A stretch of 64,000 nucleotides of DNA, taken from NCBI GenBank assembly GCA_016748015.1, contig JAAOMT010000295.1, forward strand, positions 316,604 through 380,603, written 5' to 3'. Positions 34,459-44,830 of the stretch are shown here, piece after piece. The notes beneath the pieces were generated by a model. That model searched no databases, was not told the origin of the DNA, and worked only from the letters and a program-made list of their open reading frames with translations. Made by a program: the position numbers and the translations under genes. The DNA comes from Geosiphon pyriformis. Lineage: Eukaryota; Glomeromycota; Glomeromycetes; Archaeosporales; Geosiphonaceae. The number at the start of each line of letters is the position of its first letter. Position 1 is the stretch's first letter.

Positions 34459-37400
34459 TCAGTTTAAGCTGAAAGGAACGATGTCTCCTTCTTGCTGATA
34501 GGGAGTCGTAGTCGCACTGTGCTGCAGAGAATCACGTTCAGCAAGCATTTGCTTTAATTCTTTTAATCGCTTCTGTAATTTGGGAGCCTCCATAACTTTT
34601 TGCTCGAGGTTTTGTTTTTCTTCTTGGAGAGCCAATCGACGTTCAGCATCTAGTCTTGTAAATACATAGCCGCCCTGACCGTCATACTGAAAAAGCGGCA
34701 TTTTTAATTTCACTGTTACAAGCTTTTATTGGAAAATGGGGGAGAATTAAATATTTTTTCAACTTACTTGCAAAATAAAATTATGATATTTCCAGAGTGA
34801 AGGACGATGAGAGACAGTCAATAGGGAAATTCCCAATTCTAAACATATTCATATTATTGATTTTTGGAGCATTAAAATTTTAAAAATATGAAAAACATAA
34901 TAAAAAAGGTTACCAGTAGCGTGCGTGTACATGATCTTTTCAATTCTCATATCTACTGCACTAGTACCTATTGTAAGCATATAAAAAATATTAAAAAGCA
35001 GTATAAACCTTTGAAATGTTTATGGTCATTCAAATATACCTACATTCATCTAAGATAGCATATTTGGGCTTATGATAAAATAATCTGGCCATGGCAATCT
35101 AGTGGAATTTCAATTTGGTTAGCAAAAATCTCAATGGATTACACTCGAATTTGTTTTGTCCTACCCGTTGCTTATCCCCTTCGGCAAGAGCATCCTTCCA
35201 TTCACGTTCTTTATCCCAACCACCTTCACGCTCTACAAGCTTATTTAATTCTACAACTTCCAATATTTCTTGCAAATCATGATCCGTTAGATTACCTTAA
35301 AAAATAAGATTGGGTTTAATCCGTGAAAAAAACAGCAATTTTGACTTTTGAAACATACGTTCTTGCATTTCTTTGACTGTTTCTGGATAAATAATCCTAG
35401 GGAATTGTGAAGTGGAAAAACATTAAATAAGTGGCAAATAGGGGTTTCTTTTTTTTTTTTCAAAAACTCACTGGTCACGTAATGTTCCAAGGGATAAGTA
35501 AGGCCGCTGCGGAATGTAAAATATTTTTTTAGGATTTGGCTTATGTACGGTGCCACCTATGATAAAGGTAATTAATTCAGCAATTATTGATATGTCTAAG
35601 CATATTAGTAAAAATACCCTCACCATAAACAGGCCAGAGTCCACCCAATATTCTGAATAAGCTGCTTTTACCACAGCCGTTAGGCCCAATAATTAATAGA
35701 TGCATGCCAGGCTTAACGTAAAAGGTTAAACTTCTCACAAGAACTTCACCACTGGGTGATACAATGGGTACATTGTCAAATTGAATATTTTCGCTCTCAA
35801 AGACTTGTCCACGATCTGAAAGGAGTTGAGCATTCTCAGGTTGTTCAGCAGAGGCAACTAATTGTTTGCGAAAATGACCGGCTTTCACGTCATCGAATAC
35901 ATCCAAAAGCTCAAAAACCTGAAAAAATAAAATGTCTCATGAAGTACGTTTAATAGTCATACAGGTTAAAGAGAAAAATGAATCAAACCTTACACGAGCA
36001 GTATATCCAGCTAACTCGGTGATGTCTTTATACGCATACATTACACGGCCAAATGCATCAGAAGAGCTTAGTAACAATCGACGATTAGTAACAAAGCCTT
36101 GTGAAATCGAGGCATGAAGTATTAGTGAAATCTACAATAATTACAAGAGAGAATATGATAGTCTATATTTGCTCACCTTCTGTTCTTGTACCAACATCAC
36201 CTTCACTGGTACCAGAAACCTTGGAAAAGACGGGAACCGAACAAAGAACGAGCCCCATCGCACCCCATAAATATTTGATGATAAAGTCTTCCATCATTCC
36301 ATGGAAAATATGCTTACGAAAAATTCTGTTAATATGTTTGATTAATGCAAAATAAGCGCGATCTAATATTGTCTTTTCAACTGCATGTCCGGCATAGAAA
36401 GCAATTTCTTCGGCATTTTCAATGAGGCGAGAATGTGTGAAACGAAATTCACCCTATGAATTTAAAAAAAATTAGTCTCGATTCGATTAGAAGATATTCG
36501 AATGAGTGCATTAAAAGAATTGAACCTCCAATCTTTGTTCTTCAGCCACCATCTTCCCAAAAGGAGGGGTCAGAGCCCTTAAAAGAACAGATGAGAAATG
36601 CACCAACAAAGATACCCCAAATAACGCTTCCCCGCCAACACTTTTAGATAATTGGTAATTATAGATAAAAATGTCTAAAATCGGCTTTGCCAAATTGGAG
36701 TATAGGGCAGAGAGTGAATTACAAAATTTCTGGGTATCCACAGTGATGCATCTATATTTAAAGCAATCGTGAGTTTCCAAATTTAAAACTTTTAAATTGT
36801 ATTTTGTCAGTTTGTCTTACTGATCAGCGTTTTTTATCCTATCATCTAAATTGCCGATTGTGTAAAATGTCATATCCGATAAGTATTGCTCATGAATGTA
36901 GTTGGTGAGTCGCGTGCGGAATTGTATGGCAAGCTTGTTTTGCATAAACGTCAACTGAAAATAAAATGATGATGAGCCATCATAAATTTGAAAACAAATA
37001 AATATAAAGGCTTAAAAAGTAATTACCATACTGTTGGTATAAGTGGCTGGTATGGCAACCAGCATCCACCATACAATGCCTTTTAAGAATTCTCTGGAAT
37101 TCTTTCGGACCTAATTTGATTATTTATCAATTTTTAGCCATATGAATGAACAATATGGGTTCTTTAATAATTTGATATGTTATATACCAGTGCACTAACA
37201 AGACGACCGTCCAAGGCTGCCACATAAACAGAAAGTATCGTTCGAAACACTAATAAAGAGAAGAATTAAGTTTTAAAATGACCTTAAAATTAAGGTTTTT
37301 AGTTAATATATACCTAGAAAGCCCGAGTGGACCAGCAAAAGCCAAAATTCTTTAGATTTGACTCCAGGGACGACAATGCCTAGTAGCCTTCGTAAACGCT

Positions 37401-37778
37401 CAAAGAATACATGGTCAACCTATACCGAGTCATGAATATGAGAGTTAGATCTGTAATTATGCTCCGAAAGCTACTGGGGCAATCAAAGGAACAACATTGT
37501 ACCGCGACTTTTTGTTTCTTGCCATCAGAGCTGGTCGTTCCGCTTCTTCGAATATCGCGAGTAGCTCTTCTATTACCACCCCCTGAAGCTCCACTTACAC
37601 CTCCTCTTCCTCGGCCATATAGTAGTAGAATAGCGATGATCCATATTGACCGACCCAAAAGGGTTCGATTATTCTGATAAAACTTTAAGAGTTTAGAAAT
37701 TGACTCCCTTAGTTGTGGGTTGCTCAGCGAGGAGTTTGAGGCATGGCTGGATAGCTTGGAGAAAATGTTGGGCATCAA
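34459..37778 (-). CDS. Peroxisomal ABC half-transporter, subfamily D (ALDP/PXA-like)
   Basis: Many-exon gene for a half-size ABC transporter that imports very-long-chain fatty acyl-CoA into peroxisomes, where it works as a dimer. Exon 1 starts at 37778 ([11 protein letters not shown]), with a hydrophobic segment [10 protein letters not shown] and a Gly-rich linker. The next exon gives [20 protein letters not shown]. The membrane domain follows ([28 protein letters not shown]), then the EAA-like stretch [17 protein letters not shown] that marks ABCD proteins. The ATPase domain has Walker [10 protein letters not shown] (about 35665), Q-loop [15 protein letters not shown], a signature ALAEGDKQR instead of LSGGEKQR, Walker B KYAILDEC and the H-loop [13 protein letters not shown] coiled-coil tail ([18 protein letters not shown]) ends at TGA 34459-34461. 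It lies 266 bp upstream of the ATPase gene on the same strand. Confidence 0.9.
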
Positions 37779-38125
37779 GTCGTTTGTATTTAATAACAGA
37801 AATAAAAATCAAAGAATTCTTTGAAACGAGGGTTTAAAATTAGGAATTGAAAATTAAATATTTATCAACTTTTGATCCTTATAGCCGTCATCAATTGTTA
37901 ACGTATTTTAATTTTGTCCAATAATAGCCATGATTGCCGAAATGTGGGACAGAAAAATAAAAAAAATTAGCTTTGATCTAATAATTAAAGCTATCTTAAC
38001 ACTCATTTTTCATTTCAGGCAATTATCAGATAAAAGCTCTAACTTGAATAACTATGGCCATGAAAATTGATGATTAAACTCTAAATCAAATAATAAAAAG
38101 CCGGAATTTTGCATGATACAAACAA
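37779..38125. other. Intergenic region between RPL3 and ABCD genes
   Basis: About 350 bp of AT-rich DNA between the stop of RPL3 and the start of the ABC transporter, both on the minus strand. It should hold the RPL3 3' UTR and the transporter promoter. No specific motif was recognised. Confidence 0.5.
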
Positions 38126-39772
38126 TTATGCGACAATATCTTTCTTGAGGGTACCCAAGAACTGATGCTTCTCGGCCGCAGTCTGGAATCGACCATGACC
38201 AAACTTTGAACTCGTATCGATGAACTAAATGGAGACCATAAATATTTATGTAATAAAGAAAATTCAACGTAAAAATCAATTATAGAAAGAATTTCAACAA
38301 ACCTTCAATGAAATCTTCTCCAACGCAGAACGTTTGCTGTGAACAATCAAGGATTTCCTCAAAGTGAGAACACGCTTCTTGACTCCAACACAACCACCCT
38401 TGATCATTATGCTGAAGAAAGTGAGGAGTTAACAAATCAATTATTAAGATGAATGGGGCACTATGAATAAAAATTCACTTCAAATTTTTAGGTAAACTCA
38501 CAAATCTTCTTTGACAATCCCGTAATGTGGGAATCCTCCTAAAGGTGTAATTTGCTTTTGAGTTAAATCGTGTTCTGTAGTGGCATTAGACTTATCTTCT
38601 CCTTTCCCGATGCGATAGATTTTCTTATTAACTTCCGTTCGATGATGATAACCATTTTGACCCGCACGTGGCACCGAGTACATTACTCTATCGTCAAATT
38701 TAGTTTAATAAAAATCAGTCTTGTTTAAAAATCAAAAAGTTTAAAATGAGTGAATCTAATTTACCTAGAAGGATGCCATGCACCTACAATTATGTGATAT
38801 GATAAAGTTGTAAGTTTAAATTGATGACAAAGAATAAAAGAATATAATTAATTAACTCACCGATACAAGCAACCTTTCGGAGACCCTTGTGCGTCTTTCT
38901 AGGAAGCTTTTTTGTTCCCCAACGATGGGTAACCCCTTCAAACCCTTTCCCCTTAGTAACGCCAATAATATCAACAATCTCATCTTGTTCAAACACTGAA
39001 AAAATATCGACATAGTTTTCAAAATGTTTCCTTGCCCAATCGACTTTCTGTGAGATATTTCCTCCGTTTATTTGAATTTCCATGAGATGAGCCTTTTTTT
39101 GGCCAATGTTGATCTTTCCAATTTGGGTATGCGCAAGAACACGAACAACTTGACAATATTTTTTGATTCTTTCCAACTCCCTGTCTATTGGCTTTCCCTC
39201 ATTCGCATGTTTCTGCGCATATTTACTATAAGCTTTCTTTTTGGATCGATACCAATTCTTGTAAAATCGACGTTTCAGTTCTTCCGACAGATGATGGGCC
39301 CATACTGTCGTCAATGATCGAAGACCTCGAGGCGTTGCGACGTACCCAACAACCCCAACAATCTGTAGAGGAGGTGTTTCGATTATGGTAACTGCTTCTA
39401 CCACTTCCTTTTTGTGCATTTCTGTAAATTATAGAGCATATCATTTATATAAATCATTAAGAGTAGAAATTGTTGTCAAAATAATACACTAATCTTACTA
39501 GAGCCTGGTCGATCTAAGTCACGGACAACATGGGTCATTCCCGCCTTATAACCTAAGAAAGCCGTCAAGTGAACGGGTTTTGTGGGGTCGTCTTTTGGAA
39601 AGGACTTAACCTTCCCACGATGTCGGCGTGCTCGTTTTCGGGGAAGGAATCCCAAAGACCCATGACGAGGAGCTTCAAACTTACGGTGCGACTGTAAGGA
39701 AATTCACAATTAATTGAGGAATGTAGTAAGACGGATGGATTGGGAGTTTGATAAAAGAATTGTACCCACCAT
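38126..39772 (-). CDS. RPL3: 60S ribosomal protein L3 (uL3)
   Basis: Large-subunit ribosomal protein that helps to form the peptidyl-transferase centre. The start ATG (39772-39770) is alone in exon 1. It is followed by a GT donor, and exon 2 resumes at 39691 with [20 protein letters not shown]. Further marks are [35 protein letters not shown], then (39419 downwards) [20 protein letters not shown] and [20 protein letters not shown]. The W-finger region is [20 protein letters not shown]. The end is [14 protein letters not shown] with TAA at 38128-38126. All uL3 hallmark segments are present and the order is normal. At least six exons. A divergent promoter is shared with the CK2 beta gene. Confidence 0.95.
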
Positions 39773-40387
39773 TACGTTTCTAAGAGGAATAAAAGAAATG
39801 GATTTTCACTTGGTATTGTATTTCTTAAAAAAAAAAAATTTATTTATGACGTCACTCTAGGACAGTTATAGATTTCAAGTTTCATTTGAAGTTGGTTTGT
39901 TGAAATTCTAGCTTTACAGAAAGGTTTGAGAGTTTCTCCTTAATTGGGTTCTCGTTCAGTCTCAAGGTATGTCACTATTTTCTAAAGAGCTTCAATGTAA
40001 CTTGTTCCTCTTGCGATTGTGTAAAAAAGAATGCTCTGCCTTGCAACTGCCAAAAACTTAAAGATTTTATGATTAACTTCAAAAAAAATTTGAACTTGTT
40101 TCTTTTTCAACTTTCTTACGTTTGGTCAAACCTCTTTAGAAACAATTTTTGGTTTTTATTATTTTTTTCGGATTTTATTGGGACTCATGTTATAATGTCC
40201 TAAACAATCTTTTTCAAAATAGAACCTCTCATCAAAAGCTAAAATCTTGAAAAATTTGGTCACTCGAAAGAGTATATATTCGCTTCGCTGAAAACGATAA
40301 TCAGTCAAAATTAGTGCCAATCAGTCGACGGTTTTTTCACTTCCCTTCCCTCCTCTATCACCTACTGGTTTCCCAGCGCCCATAGCA
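39773..40387. promoter_or_regulatory. Divergent promoter region RPL3 / CKB
   Basis: About 600 bp between the RPL3 start and the first CKB exon. It contains a perfect TGACGTCA palindrome at 39845-39852, about 75 bp upstream of the RPL3 ATG and of the type bound by CREB/ATF bZIP factors. It also has a pyrimidine-rich strip at 40333-40362 (TTTCACTTCCCTTCCCTCCT) near the CKB side. A bidirectional promoter is inferred from the layout. Confidence 0.5.
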
Positions 40388-40555
40388 TTGCAAAGGGAAG
40401 TAGACGATTATTCTTTATTCCGGGGTGATAGAGAGCCCCCCTCCTACTATCAGGACGCTTTGGATAACTCACAACAAAATCCGATCCTCATTGAGGACGA
40501 GGAGGATATTGAAGAGGGTCAAGGACAGGAACAAGATTTGAACGGTGACGTAAAA

Positions 40556-41568
40556 AGTATGTTGCTAATTTAGTTCAGAGAACTCATTTTAACTTGTTTC
40601 ACTAAAAGAAAAATATTTATTTGTTAGTGGACGATCTTACAAGTGGCTCTGATAGCGATTACACTAAATACTGGATTGATTGGTTTTTGTCAACTAAGGG
40701 TAATGAGTATTTTTGTGAAGTTGACGAAGAATACATAATTGATCGCTTTAATTTAACCGGACTCAATTCTGAGGTACAACATTATGTACAAGCATTGGAT
40801 TTAATAACAGATTCATTAGGTAAATAATTCATAAGCAATCATTTTGAGTTCATACATGTAACATTCTTGTGCTATTTATATTATTGCTAATTTAGAGGAA
40901 GAGCTGGATGATGAGATGCGAGAACAAGTTGAAAAGTCAGCACGTCATTTGTATGGTTTAATTCATGCAAGGTTTATAATTACAAGCAGAGGTTTGGCAA
41001 AAATGGTATGTTGGGCTGTCAGGGTTTCTTAAAACTAAATTACATTGGCTTAATAATTCTGAGCATATTATAATAGCTCTTTTGAAAGCTATAATCGACC
41101 TGAAGGTAATATGCTCATTTTCGGTCAATTCCAAAAACGTACTAATATTCTCTTAATCCATGTTTGTAAAAAATAAAGCTTGAAAAATATAAAAAGGCAG
41201 ACTTTGGTCGATGTCCTAGAGTTCTTTGCCACAACCAACCTCTTCTTCCTGTTGGACTTTCGGATCAGCCATATACCAAATCTGTCAAGTTATATTGTCC
41301 TCGTTGCGAGGATATCTATAATCCAAAAGCCACACGACATGCCAATATTGATGGTGCCTATTACGGCTCGACTTTTCCACATATGCTATTTCAAGTGTAT
41401 CCACATTTGTTACCGCCGAAAAATCACGAAAGATATGTACCTAGAATATTTGGATTCAAGATTCATGATATTGCAAAACAACATCGCTGGCAAGATCAAC
41501 AACGGGAAGAACAACAAAGAAGAATTGCAGCAAGTAACAATGAGGGGAACACTAATAACAATCCCTAG
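40556..41568 (+). CDS. CKB: Casein kinase 2 regulatory (beta) subunit
   Basis: Regulatory subunit of CK2; it dimerises through a zinc ribbon and anchors the catalytic subunits. The coding frame begins [20 protein letters not shown], followed by [19 protein letters not shown]. The acidic stretch [20 protein letters not shown] comes next, then RGLAKM spliced to [20 protein letters not shown]. The zinc ribbon is CPRVLC...CPRCEDIY. The end is [16 protein letters not shown] plus a Gln/Asn tail, TAG at 41566-41568. Four coding exons. The only upstream ATG that fits is formed by splicing: A at 40556 joined to TG at 40628. The preceding exon is also open in frame (40388-40556, acidic) but has no ATG. 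An N-terminal extension from an unseen upstream exon is the alternative. Confidence 0.93.
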
Positions 41569-41593
41569 AGAAATTTTCATATCTTTGATTTAA

Positions 41594-41876
41594 ATGAGGT
41601 TAAAGCTTTTTTATAAATCGCTGTATAAATTCGTGCTTCCAGGCAGATCTGGACATTCAAGAGTTACGTTTGGGTATGATCAGACTATTCTAATAAAGTG
41701 TTGAACTAATCGTACAACACAATAGGTTTAAACTTACACTAGAGGAAATCGTTTCCAATCAATATTTTATTAATGATATTGGTGATAATAAAATATTACG
41801 TTACCCCAAACTACTAGCCCAAATGTGGATTTATTTATTTGGTCAAGTTTGGGGTAAAAATGTAGCGGACTCCTAA
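41594..41876 (+). CDS. Two-exon hypothetical small protein (76 residues)
   Basis: Exon 1 41594-41673 (MRLKLFYKSLYKFVLPGRSG...), intron GTATGA...CAATAG, exon 2 41726-41876 (TLEEIVSNQYFINDIGDNKI ... WIYLFGQVWGKNVADS, stop TAA 41874-41876). The two exons sum to 231 nt, so the frame closes exactly. It is basic at the N-terminus and has an amphipathic C-terminal segment (YLFGQVWG). It lies 25 bp after the CKB stop and about 100 bp before the stress-protein gene. No family recognised; a small mitochondrial protein is possible but is only a guess from the basic start. It could instead be CKB 3' UTR with a chance frame. Confidence 0.45.
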
Positions 41877-41973
41877 TCCTATCTATCAACCTTTAAATAA
41901 ATTGGTGTATTCGGTATTTTGTACTTCAATCTTTAATCTTTCCGTCCTTCAAATCATCCACTACGGTCGAAAA

Positions 41974-42712
41974 ATGAGCGAGAAAAACAAGTATGAAAAA
42001 TTGGACATAAGAATGTATTCAATTTAAATAACTCAAATTTTTGAAAATTAGACAATATAAAATTTTGGTTGCCGCTGAGAATTCACCCATATCTTTTAAG
42101 GCGATCAAATATGGGTTTGATTTGTGTTCCAGATTCAACACATCATATTCCTTGACGATAATCTACATTGTGGCGTTGAACTATGAAACAAATATCCCCA
42201 TTTTGTAAGTTTCCCAAACTTAATTAATTTATTATGTGGATCTCCTAATCTAATTCTCTTCAGACATAATCTTGATCGGGCTAATAATATCGATATTATT
42301 ATGGATGCTAAAGAAACGACAATTAAGCTTGAAGACCATTTGAAAAGATATCATGATTCTTTGGTAAAGAAGTTCATATTGGAAACATCAAAATTTCAAA
42401 TAATCGCTAACTTTCGTAATTGTTTCTCACTCATTTAAAGCCTTCAGTCAAGTACAGTTTCCTAAAACATGAAGGACATGGAACAGTAGGCAAGATTTTA
42501 CAGGAATATATTGAAAAGACAACACCTGATCTCAATCTGCTTGTTGTTGGATCTCGAAATCTCGAAGGACTACAAAAGGTAAATTCACTTTTTTAAAATT
42601 ATTCAATTATTTTTAATACTGACTATCATGGCTTTCCCAGATTGTTCTTAGTTCAACTAGTGAATACCTGGCTAAACATCTCCATTGTCCTATAGTGATT
42701 GTCAAATCATAA
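41974..42712 (+). CDS. Universal stress protein (UspA family)
   Basis: Short cytosolic protein of about 159 residues with the UspA alpha/beta fold. Exon 1 is only MSEKN(K), ATG 41974; after the intron the frame reads QYKILVAAENSPISFKAIKY, the first beta strand and its helix. ILHNLDRANNIDIIMDAKET, then FLKHEGHGTVGKILQEYIEK and LNLLVVGSRNLEGLQKIV follow. The end is HCPIVIVKS, TAA 42710-42712. The ATP-binding signature G-x2-G-x9-G-(S/T) is only partly met: the start GSRNLEG is present, but the distal Gly is replaced in IVLSSTSEY. ATP binding may therefore be weak or absent. Four or five exons; donors are GTA-type throughout. Confidence 0.88.
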
Positions 42713-43168
42713 AGTGTTATGTCTAAAGGTTTTTGTGTTAAGATTTGCCGACAATACCCATTACGAAGCTTCTCGAAAAATAAAAAATATAAATAATTTG
42801 TTTGTTTAAATGTTAATTTGGCAAAAAAGTTCAAAGCATAATATAAACAAAATATTTGACTTGATGTTATTCTGCTGAAAACTGGTAGTTGAAAGATTTA
42901 TCGAAATTTTTTATTTTGAATATATTTTACTTGTCGAAGTTTGACAAGATCAAAAGCTAATACAGTAGTATATATTTACACAAATGCGGGAAAAGGGAAA
43001 TTTGGAAGTAAAATAGTAAGTAAAGCTATCATTAATAGAAATTTAAAGCTTTCATAAAAGAATTATAGAAAAACATCAATAATTTTGATAAACGACGCCA
43101 TAATCAACATCGATACGAAGTTAAGGTTTTGGTAAGTGTAATGATGAAAAGCCGTAGACGATTTTGAA
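42713..43168. other. Convergent 3' intergenic region
   Basis: Region between the ends of the stress-protein gene (+) and the histone H1 gene (-). AT-rich, presumed 3' UTRs of both; no further feature seen. Confidence 0.5.
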
Positions 43169-44067
43169 TTAGGTTGACGCATCGGCGGTAGATCTTTTTG
43201 GTCTGGTAGATACTTTTTTTGCAGGAGTTGTTTTTTTAGCAGGAGTCGATTTTGAAGACCTAGTAGTCTTTTTGGTAGTCGAAGCTGCTTTTTTAGGTGG
43301 TGCCTTCTTGGCAGCAGGAGCTTTCTTAGTTGCTGTCTTCTTAACAGGAGCAACTTTCTGTAAATCAAAATGGGACCTTATATTTAGTTCAACACAATAA
43401 GAAATGTACGTGCACCGAAAGAAATTGAAGGTACCTTCTCAGCCTTGGGTTTAACTTCTTTCTTTTCCTTCTTTGGTTTAACTTCCTTTTTCTCAACTTC
43501 TTTCTTTTCCTTTTTGACGGGCTCTTTCTTCACAAGCTTGATAGTACCACTTGGTCCTATTGTAGCATCAAATTGTAAAAGGGAAACGAGTTATCTACTT
43601 GATTATGGAAAATGATTATGGAAAAAAACATCCTAAACATATAAGATACCATTATTAAAAGCGAAAAGTTGCTTCTCGACTCCTTTATTTATAGCGATTC
43701 GGATACGACTATTGGTTGTCGGGTTGTCAGGTAGTTTGTGGGTATTTAACACCCATTTCTTGATAGCTTGACGGCTAAAGAGAATGAAGAGTTCAATTTA
43801 AACCAAGCTAGATAAAGTCAAGGCAATTCGTTGTGCATGTAAAGCAATTCTTTACCTGCTACCTTTACGTTCTTTCAGAGCAATGATAGCGGCTGCGCAA
43901 ATAGAATAAGAAAAGTTGTTTAAAATAAAGCACTTTGAAATCCAGGACGAGTTTTAAGTTTGTAAGCTTATTTTTCGATATTTACCTTTAATCATGTCTT
44001 CATACTTGGGGTGAGCGGAAGCGGCGGTGGCCTTCTTCGTTGATGCCTTGACTGGAGTTCTGCCCAT
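43169..44067 (-). CDS. Linker histone H1
   Basis: Binds linker DNA at the nucleosome exit and compacts chromatin. Starts MGRTPVKASTKKATAASAHP at 44067. The winged-helix globular domain covers roughly residues 18-90 (YEDMIKAAIIALKERKGSSR, AIKKWVLNTHKLPDN, RIRIAINKGVEKQLFAF, GPSGTIKL). A Lys/Ala/Pro-rich tail (KKEPVKKEKKEVEKKEV, KKTATKKAPAAKKAPPKK) ends STADAST, TAA at 43171-43169. About 183 residues from five exons, normal for fungal H1. The presence of introns contrasts with the usual intron-poor replication histones and fits a replacement-type or fungal H1. Confidence 0.93.
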
Positions 44068-44210
44068 TTCTGATAACGTTTGTGTTTGAGTTATTTGATT
44101 TTTCTTGTGTTGTTGAATACGGCTTAAGAAACGGTGCTTTCAATTATTGTAGCAGTGGAAAAGAGAGGAATGTTGACAGGTGAAAATTTGTGGTCATCAA
44201 GCAAACAGAG

Positions 44211-44226
44211 GTTCCTTATATAGATG
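44211..44226 (-). promoter_or_regulatory. TATA box of the H1 gene
   Basis: On the minus strand CCATCTATATAAGGAA, about 150 bp upstream of the H1 ATG, in a suitable position for a core promoter. CCAAAT lies further out near 44310. Confidence 0.5.
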
Positions 44227-44830
44227 GATTAAATTTGGGGTCAAGTCAAAAGATGAAAACATTCCTCACGTTCGATGACTATAGTTGTGGCGGTTGTTTA
44301 CATGCTTTTGCCCAAATATGAAATTTATTTCATCATTTCGATTGGTTAACGCCTCACGCGTTCCTATAATAGTGATTTTTTATTATTATGGCTCGTCGTC
44401 CTTCATTCATGATAAGCAGAAAATGATTAATCATAAAATGTAATCATAAGTATCCCATGAAGAACATCTGACTCGTGGTATTCTCTTTTGGGATATGTTA
44501 TGTGTAGTACAAACAGTTAACGCGTCTATCTATTCTATTCAATGGAACACCATGGCGCGTAATTCATCCTGAATGTAATCTCGAGAAAAGTGAGCGTGAA
44601 AAACCACCGTCTGGATTAATACTGATTTTTAAACAGCATTGATAGATTGATGCTCGTAGCTCAAGCGTGATAATTCAATGAAGAACTCTTATTATTTGTT
44701 ATTAAGGGGTTATATCAGATTGTCTTTAAACCAATAAATCAAAATATTAACATAAAACCATAATTTAATCGAAAAAAGGCTTCTTAAAATGGAGAATTAT
44801 TCAATTGTTAATTATATCATGAAACTGAAT

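Noticed and set aside
36101-36647. Plus-strand frames in the ABC transporter region
   Set aside because: They overlap exons with ABCD motifs on the minus strand, and their products have no recognisable features.
39072-39391. Plus-strand frames opposite RPL3
   Set aside because: Antisense to a highly conserved ribosomal protein exon.
44640-44720. tRNA-like string GCTCGTAGCTCAAGCGTGATA
   Set aside because: The D-arm-like part is present but no anticodon or T-arm with GGTTCGA follows, and no cloverleaf can be drawn.
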